Shown piece after piece: positions 48,290 through 59,622 of a stretch of 64,000 nucleotides of DNA (positions are counted from its first letter, which is position 1; every line of letters starts with the position of its first letter). The notes beneath the pieces are model-generated. The model was given only the letters and a program-made list of their open reading frames with translations, was not told the DNA's origin and did not search any database. This stretch comes from Janthinobacterium sp. (GTDB lineage: Bacteria > Pseudomonadota > Gammaproteobacteria > Burkholderiales > Burkholderiaceae_D). A program made the position numbers and the translations under genes. The DNA lies in contig PKWL01000156.1 of assembly GCA_003133225.1 (NCBI GenBank), positions 1-64,000 of the forward strand, given 5' to 3'.

Positions 48290-50551
48290 TCAGGCGCGCT
48301 CGCGCAAGATGCGGTTGACGCCGGTGACGCGGCGCACATTGCGCAGCAGACCGGCCAGATGCACGCGGTCCTTGACCTGGACCGTAAAGCGCAGTTGGGT
48401 CAGCAGGTGTTCCTTGTCCTCATCCATGCCGACGTAGATGATGTTGGCGTCGGATGCTCCGATTTCGGCCGCCACCCGCGCCAGAATGCCTTTTTCATTA
48501 CTGGCCAAGAGCTTGATACGGCTGTCAAAACGGCGGTTCAGTTCCGTGTCCCACTCGACGGCGATCCAGCGGTCCGGTTCCTTGATGCGCTGGCGCTTGG
48601 CGATGCTGCATTCGCCCGTATGCACGAGCAAGCCCTGGTCGCGCCGCAATTGGCCGACAATTTCGTCGCCCGGGATCGGCAGACAGCACGGGGCCAATTG
48701 CACCGATACTCCTTCGCTGCCGCAAATGATGACCGGGTCGAGCTCGGCCGCCACATTGCGATCGACCGGCATGCTGGCCGAGTCGCCGCCCACTAGGCCA
48801 AAGATGTGGCGTGCCACCAGCGCCGCCATGCGCTTGCCGATACCGATTTCGCTGTACAGGTCGTCAAGCGATTTGGCGCTCGATTCCTTGAGTAAACGCT
48901 CCACCAGATGGGGCGCCAGCTCCGCCTTCAGGCCCAGCGCGTTGAGCGCCTGCGCCAGCAACTGTTGGCCCAGGCTGACCGATTCGGCGGCGCTGATGGT
49001 GCGCAGATAGTGACGGATGGCCGAACGCGCCTTGCCGGTGCGCACAAATGACAGCCAGGTCGGGCTCGGGCGCGACGACGGATCGGTGACGATTTCGACG
49101 ATGTCGCCGTTGCGCAGTTCCGTGCGCAGCAGCGCCGCTTCATTGTTGATCGCGACGGAGACCGTATGGTCGCCAATGCCGGTATGGATCGAGTAGGCAA
49201 AATCGATCGCCGTGGCGCCGCGCGGCAGGGCGATGATCTTCGACTTTGGTGTGAATACGTAGACGGAATCGGGGAAGAGGTCGACCTTGACGTGCTCTAG
49301 AAACTCGGCCGAGTCGCCCGTTTGCTGCTGGATGTCGAGCAGCGACTGCAGCCAGGCATGGGTGCGCTGCTGCAAGTCAGAAAGGTTCGACTCGCCGTTC
49401 TTGTACAACCAGTGCGCCGCCACGCCCGACTCGGCGGTGCGGTGCATTTCTTGCGTGCGGATCTGAAATTCGACCGGCGTGCCGTACGGGCCGATCAAGG
49501 TGGTGTGCAGCGACTGATAGCCGTTCAGTTTGCGGATCGCGATGTAATCTTTGAACTTGCCCGGCATCGGCTTATACAGGCTGTGCAGGGTGCCCAGTGC
49601 CACGTAACAGTGCAGGAAACTGTCGACCACGACGCGAAAGCCGTAGACGTCGAGCACTTGTGAAAAAGACAGGTGCTTGTTGCGCATTTTGCAATAAATG
49701 CCATACAGAGTCTTTTCGCGGCCGTATACTTCGGCCTCGATCTCGGCCATGGCGAGCGTGTTTTTGACGGATTCCAGGATTTTCTTGACCACTTCACGCC
49801 GGTTGCCGCGCGCCGCCTTGACCGCTTTGGCCAAGGTGCGGTAGCGCAGCGGGTACAGGTGCGAAAATGACAGGTCCTGCAACTCGCGGTAAATGTTGTT
49901 CAGGCCGAGACGGTGCGCAATCGGCACATACACTTCCATCGTTTCGCTGGCGATGCGGCGCTTTTTGTCGGGCGCCATCACGTCCAGGGTGCGCATATTG
50001 TGCAGGCGGTCGGCCAACTTGATCAAGATCACGCGCACGTCGCTGGCCATGGCCAGCAGCATCTTGCGGAAATTTTCCGCCTGCGCCTCGATCTGGCTCT
50101 GGAATTCGATTTTTTCCAGTTTCGACAGACCGTCGACCAAGCTTGCCACGGGCGCGCCAAAGCGCTCGATCAACTCTTCTTTTTTGACGTCCTGGTCTTC
50201 CATGACGTCATGCAGCAGGGCGGCCATGATGGCTTGGGCGTCGAGCTTCCAGTCGGCACAAATTTCAGCGACCGCAATCGGATGGGAAATGTAGGGCTCA
50301 CCCGAACGGCGCATCTGGCCCAGATGCTTCTCGTCGGAAAAACGATAGGCTTCCTTGACTTTTTTCAGGTCAGACGGGCTCAGGTACTCGGCCACCTTTT
50401 CCACCAGATGGGTAATCGAGATCGCGCCAGGCACAACAACGCCGGACGTGCCAGCGCCCAACGTTTTGGCCGCCGCACGCATGGTCCGGGTAGCGGCGCT
50501 GCCTGCCGCAGTCGAATCGGCTGGAGTCAGATTGGCTGGAGTCAGATTCAT
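48290..50551 (-). CDS. spoT: Bifunctional (p)ppGpp synthetase/hydrolase
   Basis: HD motif LLHDVMED; GYQSLHTTLIGPYGTPVEFQIRT; TGS and ACT domains; next to rpoZ-gmk. Confidence 0.95.
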   Translation of the reverse strand: MNLTPANLTPADSTAAGSAATRTMRAAAKTLGAGTSGVVVPGAISITHLVEKVAEYLSPSDLKKVKEAYRFSDEKHLGQMRRSGEPYISHPIAVAEICADWKLDAQAIMAALLHDVMEDQDVKKEELIERFGAPVASLVDGLSKLEKIEFQSQIEAQAENFRKMLLAMASDVRVILIKLADRLHNMRTLDVMAPDKKRRIASETMEVYVPIAHRLGLNNIYRELQDLSFSHLYPLRYRTLAKAVKAARGNRREVVKKILESVKNTLAMAEIEAEVYGREKTLYGIYCKMRNKHLSFSQVLDVYGFRVVVDSFLHCYVALGTLHSLYKPMPGKFKDYIAIRKLNGYQSLHTTLIGPYGTPVEFQIRTQEMHRTAESGVAAHWLYKNGESNLSDLQQRTHAWLQSLLDIQQQTGDSAEFLEHVKVDLFPDSVYVFTPKSKIIALPRGATAIDFAYSIHTGIGDHTVSVAINNEAALLRTELRNGDIVEIVTDPSSRPSPTWLSFVRTGKARSAIRHYLRTISAAESVSLGQQLLAQALNALGLKAELAPHLVERLLKESSAKSLDDLYSEIGIGKRMAALVARHIFGLVGGDSASMPVDRNVAAELDPVIICGSEGVSVQLAPCCLPIPGDEIVGQLRRDQGLLVHTGECSIAKRQRIKEPDRWIAVEWDTELNRRFDSRIKLLASNEKGILARVAAEIGASDANIIYVGMDEDKEHLLTQLRFTVQVKDRVHLAGLLRNVRRVTGVNRILRERA

Positions 50552-50632
50552 ACACCATCCGTCGCAGTGGGGAAACAAAGGTACTGGGCAAACCTGGGCC
50601 GACACTGTTGGGACCCCACGCAGGTGTCCAAC

Positions 50633-50836
50633 TTACATGGGAACCTTTTTTAGCATTTCGATACCGATTTTGCCAGCTGCAATCTCGCGCAAGGCGATCA
50701 CGGTCGGCTTGTCCTTGGCATCGACCTTCGGGGTATGCCCCTGCAGCAGCTGGCGTGCGCGATAGGTCGCAGCCAAGGTCAGCTGAAAACGGTTCGGGAT
50801 ATGTTTGAGGCAATCCTCAATTGTGATACGGGCCAT
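50633..50836 (-). CDS. rpoZ: RNA polymerase omega subunit
   Basis: [30 protein letters not shown]. Confidence 0.97.
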   Translation of the reverse strand: MARITIEDCLKHIPNRFQLTLAATYRARQLLQGHTPKVDAKDKPTVIALREIAAGKIGIEMLKKVPM

Positions 50837-50876
50837 CTTGACTCCTAAAATAGACGATCTTGGTCGTGCTGTCTGC

Positions 50877-51515
50877 TTATTCAGCGTGAATGCCCAGTTG
50901 GGCGAAGAGCGATGCCTTACGCGCCGCTTGTTGCGCAAACCGGCAACGGGTGGCTTTGACGATCGCGCTCAATTCGGACAAAGCGACCGAAAACTCTTCG
51001 TTGATAATAACATATTCGAACTCCGGAGCGTGCGCGATTTCGCCCCCCGCCGCCAGCAGGCGCCTGGTGATGACGTGCAGCGCGTCCTGGCCGCGCTTGT
51101 TGAGGCGTTCTTCGAGCGCGTCGATCGAGGGCGGCAAAATGAAGATGCCGGCCGCTTGCGGGAATTGCTTGCGCACTTGGCGCGCGCCTTGCCAGTCGAT
51201 CTCGAGCAAAATATCAGTGCCCGACTGCATCTTTTGTTCCACGAGAATGCGCGAGGTGCCGTAATAATTGCCATGCACTTCGGCCCATTCCAGAAATTCG
51301 CCGTGGCTGGCGCGCGCCGCAAAATCCTCCGTCGACGTGAAAAAATATTCGCGCCCATGGCACTCACCCGGACGGGGCTGGCGGGTGGTGGTGGAAATGG
51401 ACAGCTCGACTGCGCGCTCTTGCGCCAAGAGCGCGTTGACCAGTGTCGATTTGCCGGCGCCGGACGGGGCGACGACCATAAACAGGCTGCCGCAAAAAAC
51501 GTTCGATTGGCTCAT
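50877..51515 (-). CDS. gmk: Guanylate kinase
   Basis: [31 protein letters not shown]. Confidence 0.97.
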   Translation of the reverse strand: MSQSNVFCGSLFMVVAPSGAGKSTLVNALLAQERAVELSISTTTRQPRPGECHGREYFFTSTEDFAARASHGEFLEWAEVHGNYYGTSRILVEQKMQSGTDILLEIDWQGARQVRKQFPQAAGIFILPPSIDALEERLNKRGQDALHVITRRLLAAGGEIAHAPEFEYVIINEEFSVALSELSAIVKATRCRFAQQAARKASLFAQLGIHAE

Positions 51516-51650
51516 GCTCGTCTTTCTAAAACGGAAATGGTTGGGCCCGGCGGCGGCGCTTCACGCGTGGCCCTGGGCTCTATTTTACCAAGGGTCATCA
51601 CCGTCGGGCGCCGATTTTAGCGTGTTTTTCAAGCGCCAGCTTCGCTCTGG

Positions 51651-51699
51651 CACCCCGCACCCCGCACCCCGCACCCTGCACCCCGCACCCCGCACCCCT
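51651..51699. repeat. Heptanucleotide tandem repeat (CACCCCG)x7
   Basis: Seven consecutive 7-bp units, one internal C-to-T variant and a variant last base, in the gmk-yicC intergenic region. Confidence 0.95.
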
Positions 51700-51835
51700 A
51701 ATGGCGTGGGCCATCGTGCAACGCCGCAGGCAAGCGCAGCTTGGGCGCACCTGGTCGTGCTCAAAGGCGCCCCAGTCCAGGAAGCAGCTTACATGCGGCG
51801 TTGCCGAGAGCGCGTCTGGATCTGCGGCCAAGGCC

Positions 51836-52726
51836 TTACTCCAGATTTTGCACCTGCTCGCGCATCTGCTCGATTAACAGCTTGAGCTCCATTGACGCGT
51901 CGGCCAGCTCCTTGACGGCCGCCTTGGCGCCCAAGGTGTTGGCCTCGCGGTTGAGTTCTTGCATCATGAAGTCGAGGCGCTTGCCGACCTGGCCACCTTT
52001 TTTTAAAATATGGCGCGTCTCCGTCAGGTGCGTTGCCAGGCGCGACAGCTCCTCGGAGACGTCGATGCGGATGCCATACAGGATCACTTCCTGGCGAATG
52101 CGCTCCATCGCTTCCTGGCGCGACAAGGCGGAGTTGCTGCTCTGGCAAGCCAGTCCCAGCGCGTCTTGCATGCGTTCGACGGCTTTTTGCTCGAATTGCG
52201 CCACCACTTGGGGAATGAGCGGCGTGATGCGCTTGACGATGAGATCCATGGCGTCGATGCGCGCCACGAGCATCGACGCTAGCGCAGCTCCTTCGCGCTG
52301 GCGGCTGTCCACAAATGCCGCCACGGCGCGTTCACCGAGGGCGCCGACATCGGCGCGCAGCGATTCCTGGCCCAATTGCGCCTCTTCGATGACGCCCGGC
52401 CAGCGCAATAATTCTGCCACCGACATCACCGGTGCCGCCACAAAATGCTTGCCGATCTCCGTTTGCAAGCGCGCTAATTCGGCCAAGAGGGGCGCGTTCA
52501 GGGCTTGCGTGCCGGCACCGACGGCCTTGCGCCCGAAACTGAGGCGCACCTCGATTTTGCCGCGCGTAATGGCCGCCATGACGGCCGTGCGCAGATCCGG
52601 TTCCAGCGCCCGCAAGTCGTCGTTGATGCGGAACTGCAGATCAAGAAAGCGCGAATTGACGCTCTTGATTTCAATCGTCAATGTGCCCGCCGCACCCTCG
52701 CTGGTCGCAACGGCGTAGCCTGTCAT
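51836..52726 (-). CDS. yicC: YicC family protein (endoribonuclease-like)
   Basis: MTGYAVATSEGAAGTLTIEIKSVNSRFLDLQFR; C-terminal ELNREANTLGAKAAVKELADASMELKLLIEQMREQVQN; start may be TTG at 52741. Confidence 0.95.
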   Translation of the reverse strand: MTGYAVATSEGAAGTLTIEIKSVNSRFLDLQFRINDDLRALEPDLRTAVMAAITRGKIEVRLSFGRKAVGAGTQALNAPLLAELARLQTEIGKHFVAAPVMSVAELLRWPGVIEEAQLGQESLRADVGALGERAVAAFVDSRQREGAALASMLVARIDAMDLIVKRITPLIPQVVAQFEQKAVERMQDALGLACQSSNSALSRQEAMERIRQEVILYGIRIDVSEELSRLATHLTETRHILKKGGQVGKRLDFMMQELNREANTLGAKAAVKELADASMELKLLIEQMREQVQNLE

Positions 52727-52816
52727 GCTTGAAATGCTCAATGGAGTCCCCGGTTTTAACTTTACAAAACTGCGTTTCATCCACACAATTGGGTTTGTTG
52801 AGTCGAGGAACCCCTA

Positions 52817-53827
52817 ATGGCCGCACAAAACAACGCCCCATTGCCCGATGGTCTGGAAATTGCTGGTTACCACATTGTAAAGAAAATTGCTTGCGGCGGG
52901 TTCAGTATTGTTTATTTGGCGTATGACGCCGAGGGCAACGCAGTAGCGATCAAGGAGTATTTGCCGAGCGCACTGGCCTTGCGCCAGCCCGGCCAGCTTG
53001 TGCCGACCATTTCGAAAGGCAATCTGCCCGTGTTTCGCATCGGTTTGAAGTGCTTTTTCGAGGAAGGTCGCGCCCTAGCCCTGATCGCCCACCCGAACGT
53101 GGTGCGCGTGCTCAATTTCTTCCGTGCCAACGAGACCGTCTACATGGTGATGGCCTATGAGTCCGGCTATTCGCTGCAAGAACACATTCAGCGCCAGCGC
53201 GCCAAGGGCAGCAAGCTGAGCGAGGCATTCATTCGCCACATCTTCAGCCAGATCATTAACGGCTTGCGCGAAGTGCACGCCAACAAGCTGCTGCACTTGG
53301 ACTTAAAGCCAGCCAACATCTACTTGCGCACCGACGGCCGGCCGATCCTGCTTGACTTCGGTGCGGCGCGCCAGACCATCAACGCCGACTTACCCAAGCT
53401 GACGCCGATGTACACGCCCGGCTTTGCGCCGCCCGAATTGTATTCGAAGACGGGCCTCCTGGGACCTTGGTCGGATGTCTACAGCATCGGCGCGGCGATG
53501 TTCGCCTGCATGCTTGGAGCAGCGCCGCAGCCGGCCGACCAGCGCAAGAGCGAAGACAAAATGGAATTGGGTTTCGGTAAGCTCGATGGCGCCTATTCGG
53601 AGACCCTGGTGCGCCTGGTGCGTTGGTGCCTTGAGATCGATGTGCTGGCGCGCCCGCAAAGCTTGTTCGCCTTGCAAAAAGTTCTGCTGGCGCCGCCGCT
53701 GCCGGTGGCCGCGCCGGGCGCCTTGGCCGCCCTGCGCGGCCAGATGCGGGCCCTGGGCGCTCGCATGGGCACGTTGCTGCGCAAGAAGAGCGAGAGCGCG
53801 GCCCAACCCGACACGCTGCAATTTTGA
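52817..53827 (+). CDS. Serine/threonine protein kinase
   Basis: VAIKEYLP, LLHLDLKPANIYL, LLDFGAAR, GFAPPELY kinase motifs. Confidence 0.95.
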   Translation: MAAQNNAPLPDGLEIAGYHIVKKIACGGFSIVYLAYDAEGNAVAIKEYLPSALALRQPGQLVPTISKGNLPVFRIGLKCFFEEGRALALIAHPNVVRVLNFFRANETVYMVMAYESGYSLQEHIQRQRAKGSKLSEAFIRHIFSQIINGLREVHANKLLHLDLKPANIYLRTDGRPILLDFGAARQTINADLPKLTPMYTPGFAPPELYSKTGLLGPWSDVYSIGAAMFACMLGAAPQPADQRKSEDKMELGFGKLDGAYSETLVRLVRWCLEIDVLARPQSLFALQKVLLAPPLPVAAPGALAALRGQMRALGARMGTLLRKKSESAAQPDTLQF

Positions 53828-54037
53828 AGCGCCATGGAGGAAGCGCGCGGGCTTGGCGCAGCATCCACCAGGCGCTGCCACCGCGCGCGCTCCGCTGGTC
53901 GTCGGGGCACCCTATCGGAGCTCGCTTAACAGTTTCCGACGATGTATTCAAACCGTTTGCATCCCCCCTGCTGTCGAACCTTGCTGCTGGCGGCGGGCGA
54001 GCGGAAATGCGCAGACAACAGTTCAAAAGGCAAAACC

Positions 54038-54982
54038 ATGCAATTTTCCGTGTATCAGGAAAGCCATATCGGCGCTCGCAAAGTCAACCAGGACCGCATG
54101 GGCTACAGTTTCACGCGCGATGCACTGCTGCTAGTGTTGGCCGATGGCATGGGCGGCCACTTGCAAGGCGAGAGCGCGGCGCAGATCACGCTGCAAACCA
54201 TGTCCAGCCTGTTCCAGCAGCACGCGACGCCCTATGTCAAGAAGCCGGAGCGCTTTCTGGAAGACGCCTTTCTGGCGGCGCACCATGAAATACACCGTTA
54301 TCGCGCCAGCAACGGGTTGCCCGACACGCCCCGCACCACCGTGATCGCCTGCCTGATCCAGCACAATACGGCCGTCTGGGCCCACTGCGGCGATTCCCGT
54401 CTGTACTGGATGCGCGGGGGCCAGATCCTGGCGCGCACGCGCGACCATTCCTATGTCGAGAGCCTGATTGGCAAAGGCTTGGTCGCGCCGTCCGAGCGCA
54501 GCACTCATCCGGACCGCAATAAACTATTTAACTGTCTGGGGGCATCGGCCGTGCCGATGGTGGAAATGTCCCGCCGCGCCAGCTTGCTGCCTGGCGATGT
54601 GATGTTATTATGCTCGGACGGCTTGTGGACCATGTTAGATGACGACGATCTCGCCTGCCGCCTGCAAAAGCACACCATCGTGCGCGCCGTGCCCGAGATG
54701 CTGCAGGCCGCACTGGCCATCGGCGGCAAGCAAAGCGATAACGTCACGGCGTTGGCCATCATGTGGCAAGGCAGTTCGGTGGTCGATAGCGCACTGGGCG
54801 CGACGGTCGCCCTGTCCACCGTCATCTCCACCGAAGCTTTGCCGCTCGACCTGGTTAGCACCACCGTCCTGGGCGTGGCCGAAGTGGCGCCGGAAATCGA
54901 TGCCTTCCATGATGACGAGATCGAAAAAGCCATCGCCGAGATCCGCGGCGCCATCGAAAAATCATCCCACGTACTGAAGTAA
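54038..54982 (+). CDS. PP2C-family serine/threonine phosphatase
   Basis: VNQDRMGY, LADGMGGH, HCGDSRLY, LCSDGLW, SDNVTALAI. Confidence 0.95.
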   Translation: MQFSVYQESHIGARKVNQDRMGYSFTRDALLLVLADGMGGHLQGESAAQITLQTMSSLFQQHATPYVKKPERFLEDAFLAAHHEIHRYRASNGLPDTPRTTVIACLIQHNTAVWAHCGDSRLYWMRGGQILARTRDHSYVESLIGKGLVAPSERSTHPDRNKLFNCLGASAVPMVEMSRRASLLPGDVMLLCSDGLWTMLDDDDLACRLQKHTIVRAVPEMLQAALAIGGKQSDNVTALAIMWQGSSVVDSALGATVALSTVISTEALPLDLVSTTVLGVAEVAPEIDAFHDDEIEKAIAEIRGAIEKSSHVLK

Positions 54983-54997
54983 ATACAGGAACCGACC

Positions 54998-55732
54998 ATG
55001 TCATTTGAAAATCGCCCCAGCGGACGCGCGCAAGACGCGCTGCGCCCCGTACGCCTCACGCGCCACTACACCAGACACGCCGAAGGCGCCGTTCTGATCG
55101 AATGTGGCGATACCCAAGTCATCTGCACCGCCAGCATCGAAGATAAGGTGCCCGGGTTTTTGAAAGGCAAAGGGCAGGGCTGGCTGACGGCTGAATACGG
55201 CATGCTGCCGCGCTCGACGCACACGCGCATGGAGCGCGAAGCAGCGCGTGGCAAGCAATCGGGCCGCACCCAGGAAATTCAGCGCTTGATCGGCCGCTCG
55301 CTGCGCGCCGCGTTTGACTTACAGGCCTTTGGCGAACGCACGCTGCACCTTGACTGCGATGTCATTCAGGCCGACGGCGGCACGCGCACGGCGTCGATCA
55401 CGGGCGCCATGGTTGCCGCTTATGACGCCTTCGCGCTGCTGGTGGCGCGCGGTGCGCTAGCTGCGCTGCCGCTCAAGCATTTCGTGGCGGCGATTTCGGT
55501 TGGCGTCTATCAAGGCGTGCCTGTGCTCGATCTCGACTATGTGGAGGACTCCGGCTGCGACACGGACATGAACGTTGTCATGACCGATGCCGGTCATTTC
55601 ATCGAAGTGCAGGGCACGGCCGAAGGCGCCGCGTTCGACCGCCCCAGCATGAACCGCCTGCTCGACCTAGCGCAAGGAGGTATCGCCAGTTTGATCGCGC
55701 TGCAAAAGGACACGCTCGGCTTGACCGCGTAA
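54998..55732 (+). CDS. rph: Ribonuclease PH
   Basis: [41 protein letters not shown]. Confidence 0.97.
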   Translation: MSFENRPSGRAQDALRPVRLTRHYTRHAEGAVLIECGDTQVICTASIEDKVPGFLKGKGQGWLTAEYGMLPRSTHTRMEREAARGKQSGRTQEIQRLIGRSLRAAFDLQAFGERTLHLDCDVIQADGGTRTASITGAMVAAYDAFALLVARGALAALPLKHFVAAISVGVYQGVPVLDLDYVEDSGCDTDMNVVMTDAGHFIEVQGTAEGAAFDRPSMNRLLDLAQGGIASLIALQKDTLGLTA

Positions 55733-55853
55733 AATAGGACGAAGACATCGCTCGTTCGTCTTGCTCGCCGTCATCAACGGGGGACGCTCGCGGCCCCATC
55801 GATGACGGTTCGGATGTCGTTGCCCTCGCGGGCCACCAGAATCGGTCACGCTC

Positions 55854-56447
55854 ATGACTCAAAAGACTCAAAAACTCATTCTTGCATCCAATAATGCGGG
55901 CAAACTGCGCGAATTGAATGGGCTGCTGACGGGCATCGGCTTTCGCGTCCACGCGCAAGGCGAATTTGGCGTGCCCGAAGCGGAAGAGCCGTACATCACA
56001 TTCGTTGAGAACGCCTTGGAAAAGGCGCGCCACGCGGCGCGCCTGACCGGGTTGCCGGCGCTGGCCGACGATTCCGGCGTGTGCGTCAATGCGCTCGGCG
56101 GGGCGCCGGGCGTGAATTCGGCCCGCTATGCTGGAACACCGAAATCGGATGCGCGTAATAACGCCAAGCTGGTGGCCGACTTGGAAGACCGGGCCGACAA
56201 ATCAGCTTATTATTATTGCGTGCTGGTGTTTGTGCGCCATGCCGACGATCCGCAACCGGTGATTGCCGACGGCCGCTGGGAGGGCGAGATTGTCGCCCTC
56301 CCTCGCGGCACGGGCGGCTTCGGCTATGACCCGCACTTCTGGCTGCCGGCCCTGGGCAAGTGCGCCGCCGAATTGTCGGCGGACGAAAAAAACATGCTGT
56401 CGCACCGCTCCCGCGCCCTGCGTAGCCTGGTCGAGAAATTGCGATGA
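55854..56447 (+). CDS. rdgB: RdgB/HAM1 XTP/dITP pyrophosphatase
   Basis: KLILASNNAGKLRELNGLL; LADDSGVCVNALGGAPGVNSARYAG. Confidence 0.96.
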   Translation: MTQKTQKLILASNNAGKLRELNGLLTGIGFRVHAQGEFGVPEAEEPYITFVENALEKARHAARLTGLPALADDSGVCVNALGGAPGVNSARYAGTPKSDARNNAKLVADLEDRADKSAYYYCVLVFVRHADDPQPVIADGRWEGEIVALPRGTGGFGYDPHFWLPALGKCAAELSADEKNMLSHRSRALRSLVEKLR

Positions 56448-57673
56448 TACCGATCACCTTGGCCGGCGCCCGAGCGCGCCCGGAAGCGGCTTGCAGTGCT
56501 CTGAAATACCTGCAGCCGGGTGCGCTGAACTTGACGGCGCTGCCGCCCCTGTCGCTGTACATCCACTTTCCATGGTGTGTCAAAAAATGCCCGTATTGCG
56601 ATTTCAATTCGCATGAAGTGCGCGGAACATTTCCGGAAGAGGCGTATCTGGCGGCCTTGCGCTTGGATCTGGAGATGGCATTGCCACTCATCTGGGGCCG
56701 CAAAATAGCGACGGTTTTCATCGGTGGCGGCACGCCCAGCCTGATTTCGGCGGCCGGGCTCGATCGCCTGATGTCGGACCTGCGCTCCCTGCTGCCGCTC
56801 GACAGCGCGGCCGAGGTCACGCTGGAAGCGAACCCCGGCACGTTCGAGGCCGAGAAGTTCAAGTCGTTCCGGGCCAGCGGCATCAATCGCCTATCCATCG
56901 GCATCCAAAGTTTCAATGCCCAGCATCTGCGGGCGCTGGGACGTATCCACGACGATAGGGATGCCCGTCGCGCGATCGACATCGCGTTAGCCAATTTTGA
57001 TAATTTCAATCTCGATCTGATGTATGCCTTGCCTTCGCAGACGCTGGAACAGGCCAGGCGCGATCTGGATACGGCGCTTGCCTTTGCGCCACCGCACCTG
57101 TCGCTGTACCAACTGACGCTCGAGCCGAACACCTTGTTCGCCAAATATCCGCCGCCACTGCCCGACGACGACGCCAGCGCCGACATGCACGAGATGGTAG
57201 CCGGCACGTGCAGCGCGGCCGGATTCACGCACTACGAAGTGTCGGCCTACGCCCAGCCCGGACGCCAGGCGCGCCACAATCTCAACTACTGGCAGTTCGG
57301 CGATTACATCGGCATCGGCGCCGGCGCCCATTCGAAAATATCGTTCCCGCACCGGGTGCTGCGCCAAGCTCGCTACCAGCAACCGAAGGCGTACATGGAG
57401 GCGGCAAAAAACGGTAATCCGGTGCAGGAAGAGGCCGAGATCGGCCGCGCCGACATGGGATTCGAGTTCATGCTCAACGCGCTGCGACTAAACGGCGGCG
57501 TCGCGCCGAATCTGTTTAGTGAGCGCACCGGCATGAGTCTTAACGCGATTGCGCACAGTCTCGACCTGGCGGAAGCGAAGGGCTTGCTGTACCGTGACCA
57601 CCAGATCATCAAGCCGAGCGCGCTCGGACAGCGTTTTCTCAACGATTTGCAACAATTGTTTTTGGCCGGCTAA
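56444..57673 (+). CDS. hemW: Radical SAM heme chaperone HemW
   Basis: LYIHFPWCVKKCPYCDFNSHE; FIGGGTPSL; IGAGAHSKI. Confidence 0.95.
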   Translation: MIPITLAGARARPEAACSALKYLQPGALNLTALPPLSLYIHFPWCVKKCPYCDFNSHEVRGTFPEEAYLAALRLDLEMALPLIWGRKIATVFIGGGTPSLISAAGLDRLMSDLRSLLPLDSAAEVTLEANPGTFEAEKFKSFRASGINRLSIGIQSFNAQHLRALGRIHDDRDARRAIDIALANFDNFNLDLMYALPSQTLEQARRDLDTALAFAPPHLSLYQLTLEPNTLFAKYPPPLPDDDASADMHEMVAGTCSAAGFTHYEVSAYAQPGRQARHNLNYWQFGDYIGIGAGAHSKISFPHRVLRQARYQQPKAYMEAAKNGNPVQEEAEIGRADMGFEFMLNALRLNGGVAPNLFSERTGMSLNAIAHSLDLAEAKGLLYRDHQIIKPSALGQRFLNDLQQLFLAG

Positions 57674-57739
57674 GGCGCGTTTCCCGTGCCGACGCGAATG
57701 GCCAACGGCGGATGGAAAAATCGGCTTTGGCGCCCGGCT

Positions 57740-58675
57740 CTAGCGCAGCGCGGCGATCATTTGTTTGAGCCGGCCCGAGTCGGCGCAAAACGCGCGGATG
57801 CCCTCGGCCAGCTTTTCGGTCGCCATCGCATCCTCGTTGAGCATCAAACGGAAGGTGCTTTCGTCCAGCGACTTTTTGATGAGGCGCGCCGGCGGCGCCG
57901 CTTCATCGCACAATTTGCGTTCCAGGGGCGCATCGCAGTCGGCCAGTTGCTGCAAAAGGTCGGGGCTGATGGTCAGGAAATCGCAGCCGGCCAGTTCCAG
58001 AATTTGCGCCGTATTGCGAAAGCTCGCGCCCATCACTTCCGTCTGATAGCCGCATTTGCGGTAGTAACTGTAGATGCGCTTGACTGACTGCACGCCCGGA
58101 TCGTCAGCGCCGGCGTAATCGATGCCGGTCGATTTCCTGTACCAGTCGTAGATGCGGCCGACGAAGGGCGATATCAGTTGTGCGCCAGCTTCGGCGCAGG
58201 CGATGGCCTGGCCCAGCGAAAACAGCAAGGTCATGTTGCAGCGGATGCCGTCCCGTTCGAGCACTTCGGCGGCGCGGATTCCTTCCCAAGTTGCGGCGAT
58301 CTTGATTAGCACCCGTTGGCGCCCGATGCCCGCCTGCTCGTACAGGGCGATCAGGGCGCGTCCCTTGGCCACGGTGCCTGCCGTGTCAAACGAGAGCCTA
58401 GCGTCGACTTCGGTCGAGACGCGCCCTGGAATGAGGTCGAGGATGCGGGCGCCAAAAGCGATCAGCAAATGGTCGATGACGGCGGCGGCGGCGGCGTTCG
58501 GATGGTCGCGCACCGCCCGTTCCAGCAAGGGCTTGTACTCGGCCCTTTGTACGGCCTTGAGGATCAAGGACGGGTTTGTGGTTGCGTCGCGCGGCGTGTA
58601 GGCCTGAATGGACTGGAAGTCGCCCGTGTCGGCCACCACCGTGGTAAATTGCTTGAGCTGTTCGAGTTGGTTCAT
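57740..58675 (-). CDS. tal: Transaldolase
   Basis: [54 protein letters not shown]. Confidence 0.96.
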   Translation of the reverse strand: MNQLEQLKQFTTVVADTGDFQSIQAYTPRDATTNPSLILKAVQRAEYKPLLERAVRDHPNAAAAAVIDHLLIAFGARILDLIPGRVSTEVDARLSFDTAGTVAKGRALIALYEQAGIGRQRVLIKIAATWEGIRAAEVLERDGIRCNMTLLFSLGQAIACAEAGAQLISPFVGRIYDWYRKSTGIDYAGADDPGVQSVKRIYSYYRKCGYQTEVMGASFRNTAQILELAGCDFLTISPDLLQQLADCDAPLERKLCDEAAPPARLIKKSLDESTFRLMLNEDAMATEKLAEGIRAFCADSGRLKQMIAALR

Positions 58676-58764
58676 GAGTGTTGTTCTTCGCGTGGTTTGG
58701 TTAATGTATCCGGTACTGCTGGCTTGCCGGACGTGCCGGGCTCCGAGGCCGCCTGGCCATGGCG

Positions 58765-59619
58765 CTAACCGATGAAGGAATCGAACTGCATGTCGAATTC
58801 CTGCAGGGCTTTTTGGGCCATTTGCATCTTCTTGCGAAATTCCGGACCGCGCTGCAGGGCCAGTCCGACCGCCAGCACGTCGATCACGACCAGATACGCG
58901 AGGCGCGCCGTAATCGGGGTATACGGATCGGAGTCGAAGACGAGGTCGATCGGGATCAAGACCGTGGCTAGCCCGGCTAGCGGGGTGCCCGAAGGCGCCA
59001 GCACAATCACCTCGGCGCCGCTGCGGCGGGCCAGCTTGACCGAACGCACCAGGGCCGGGTTGGTGCCGCGCTGGGAGATGGCCACTACCGCGTCGCCGCC
59101 GTGCAGCAAGGATGCCGCGATGCTATGTATGGCAGGATCCGCGTACGCCACGGTGGGCACACCGGAGCGAAAAAACTTGTGCTGGGCGTCGGCTGCGATG
59201 ATGCCCGAGGTGCCTTGGCCGTATAGTTCGATCTTGTTGGCACGCGCCAAAATATCGAGTGCGCGCTGGATCGCCTCCGGGTTCAGATTGTTGCGCAAAT
59301 CGAGCAGCGTATTGATGGAACGGCTGCACACCTTGCTAACCAGGTCGGCCGCCAAATCGTCCTGTGACGCTTGCGCGCTGCTGCCCGGCAGCGCCAGCGC
59401 CAGGGCTTGCGCCAGCTTGAGCTTGAATTCTTGCCAGCCGTCGTAACCGAGGGAGCGGCAAAAACGCACCACGGTCGGCTCCGACACATGGGCGCTTTTA
59501 GCGAGCGCGGTGATGTTCTGGCTGACCGTTTGCGCGGGCTCTTGCAATACCGCGAGGGCGACCTTTTTCTCGGATTTGGAGAGCGCGTCGAGCTGGTTGC
59601 GAATCGCATCTAATAACAT
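58765..59619 (-). CDS. hexR: RpiR-family regulator HexR
   Basis: N-terminal RpiR HTH, C-terminal SIS domain; neighbours zwf. Confidence 0.92.
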   Translation of the reverse strand: MLLDAIRNQLDALSKSEKKVALAVLQEPAQTVSQNITALAKSAHVSEPTVVRFCRSLGYDGWQEFKLKLAQALALALPGSSAQASQDDLAADLVSKVCSRSINTLLDLRNNLNPEAIQRALDILARANKIELYGQGTSGIIAADAQHKFFRSGVPTVAYADPAIHSIAASLLHGGDAVVAISQRGTNPALVRSVKLARRSGAEVIVLAPSGTPLAGLATVLIPIDLVFDSDPYTPITARLAYLVVIDVLAVGLALQRGPEFRKKMQMAQKALQEFDMQFDSFIG

Positions 59620-59622
59620 GGA

